5,530 nucleotides of DNA from Nanobdellota archaeon (GTDB lineage Archaea; Nanobdellota; Nanobdellia; Pacearchaeales; GW2011-AR1). A program made the position numbers and the translations under genes. Positions 5,266-5,530 of this stretch are shown here, piece after piece. The stretch spans positions 1-5,530 of the forward strand of contig JAKLIN010000029.1 of NCBI GenBank assembly GCA_022709585.1. The letters are read 5' to 3'. Under the pieces are notes generated by a model. The model searched no databases and had not been told where the DNA came from. It saw only the letters and a program-made list of their open reading frames with translations. Every line of letters begins with the position of its first letter. The stretch's first letter is position 1.

Positions 5266-5530
5266 TTATTTTCTTTTTTTAAGCAAGAGCTTAAATGCCA
5301 ATGCCCCTAACGCAACAAATGCCAGTAAAATCCAAATCCAAGTTAAATTCTTTTGATTGCTTGTTGAATTCAAGTTTGTATCTTCGGAGGTAAAGATTTC
5401 TGGAGAAGAATTAACAATCTCCTGTATGAATATCCTTGATTTAGAACTCAAGGCAGAATTAATTCCATCATATCTCACTCGAACATCTTTAATTGAGTCG
5501 TTGTTTAAATCAAACTTGTATAAAACATTT
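5266..5530 (-). CDS. C-terminal end of a membrane-anchored surface protein (partial)
   Basis: The reading frame is open to the right edge of the window, so only the last 87 residues are present and the start lies outside. A GTG at 5478 is an internal valine, not the start. In order, the piece contains FDLNNDSIKDVRVRYDGI (6-23), with a D-x-N-x-D-x3-D pattern (D7, N9, D11, D15) like calcium-binding dockerin or FG-GAP-type loops; a short domain end (RIFIQEI); a polar Ser/Thr/Asn linker; one transmembrane helix (about 63-83, WIWILLAFVALGALAF and onward); and a KKRK stop-transfer tail. The linker carries three N-x-S/T sequons (NSS, NST, NLT), as in a glycosylated stalk. This architecture predicts an exported protein with a large outer part, a stalk, and a C-terminal anchor with the basic tail in the cytoplasm. 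The nature of the main domain is unknown. Confidence 0.8.
   Translation of the reverse strand, partial: NVLYKFDLNNDSIKDVRVRYDGINSALSSKSRIFIQEIVNSSPEIFTSEDTNLNSTSNQKNLTWIWILLAFVALGALAFKLLLKKRK

Noticed and set aside
5271..5280. T-rich run as a plus-strand terminator
   Set aside because: These bases encode the KKRK tail of the minus-strand membrane protein, so the run is explained by lysine codons.

Overview
The window looks like part of an archaeal chromosome, most likely a small-genome DPANN lineage of the Woesearchaeota/Pacearchaeota kind. The firmest evidence is a threonyl-tRNA synthetase with the archaeal-type N-terminal editing domain. Supporting evidence is strong AT richness, short intergenic gaps, no Shine-Dalgarno sequences, and archaeal TATA boxes a fixed ~25 bases before the start codons (leaderless transcription). 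The archaeal call is firm; the phylum is inference.

Layout. Bases 1-56 hold what seems to be the 3' tip of a rightward gene, convergent with thrS. On the minus strand, thrS (64-1806) follows an uncharacterised gene with faint nucleotidyltransferase-like features (1858-2724). That gene is divergent from a rightward PC4-like single-stranded-DNA-binding protein (2775-3086); one palindromic TATA box lies exactly midway between their start codons. A rightward orphan gene (3132-3689) follows and converges on two leftward genes (3739-4494 and 4557-5180). Those two encode divergent members of one unrecognised family, each with its own TTATAAAT box at the same spacing. At the right edge is the C-terminal end of a leftward membrane-anchored, probably surface-exposed protein (5266-5530).

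The genes do not form an obvious pathway. Each of the five genes with a good start signal appears to have its own promoter, so this is mainly single-gene transcription units and not an operon. The likely housekeeping functions are threonylation of tRNA with serine proofreading (thrS) and ssDNA binding or transcription support (PC4-like). The rest are lineage-specific proteins of unknown role. No stretch over 300 bases lacks a gene, and I see no tRNA, rRNA, CRISPR array, insertion sequence or prophage gene.
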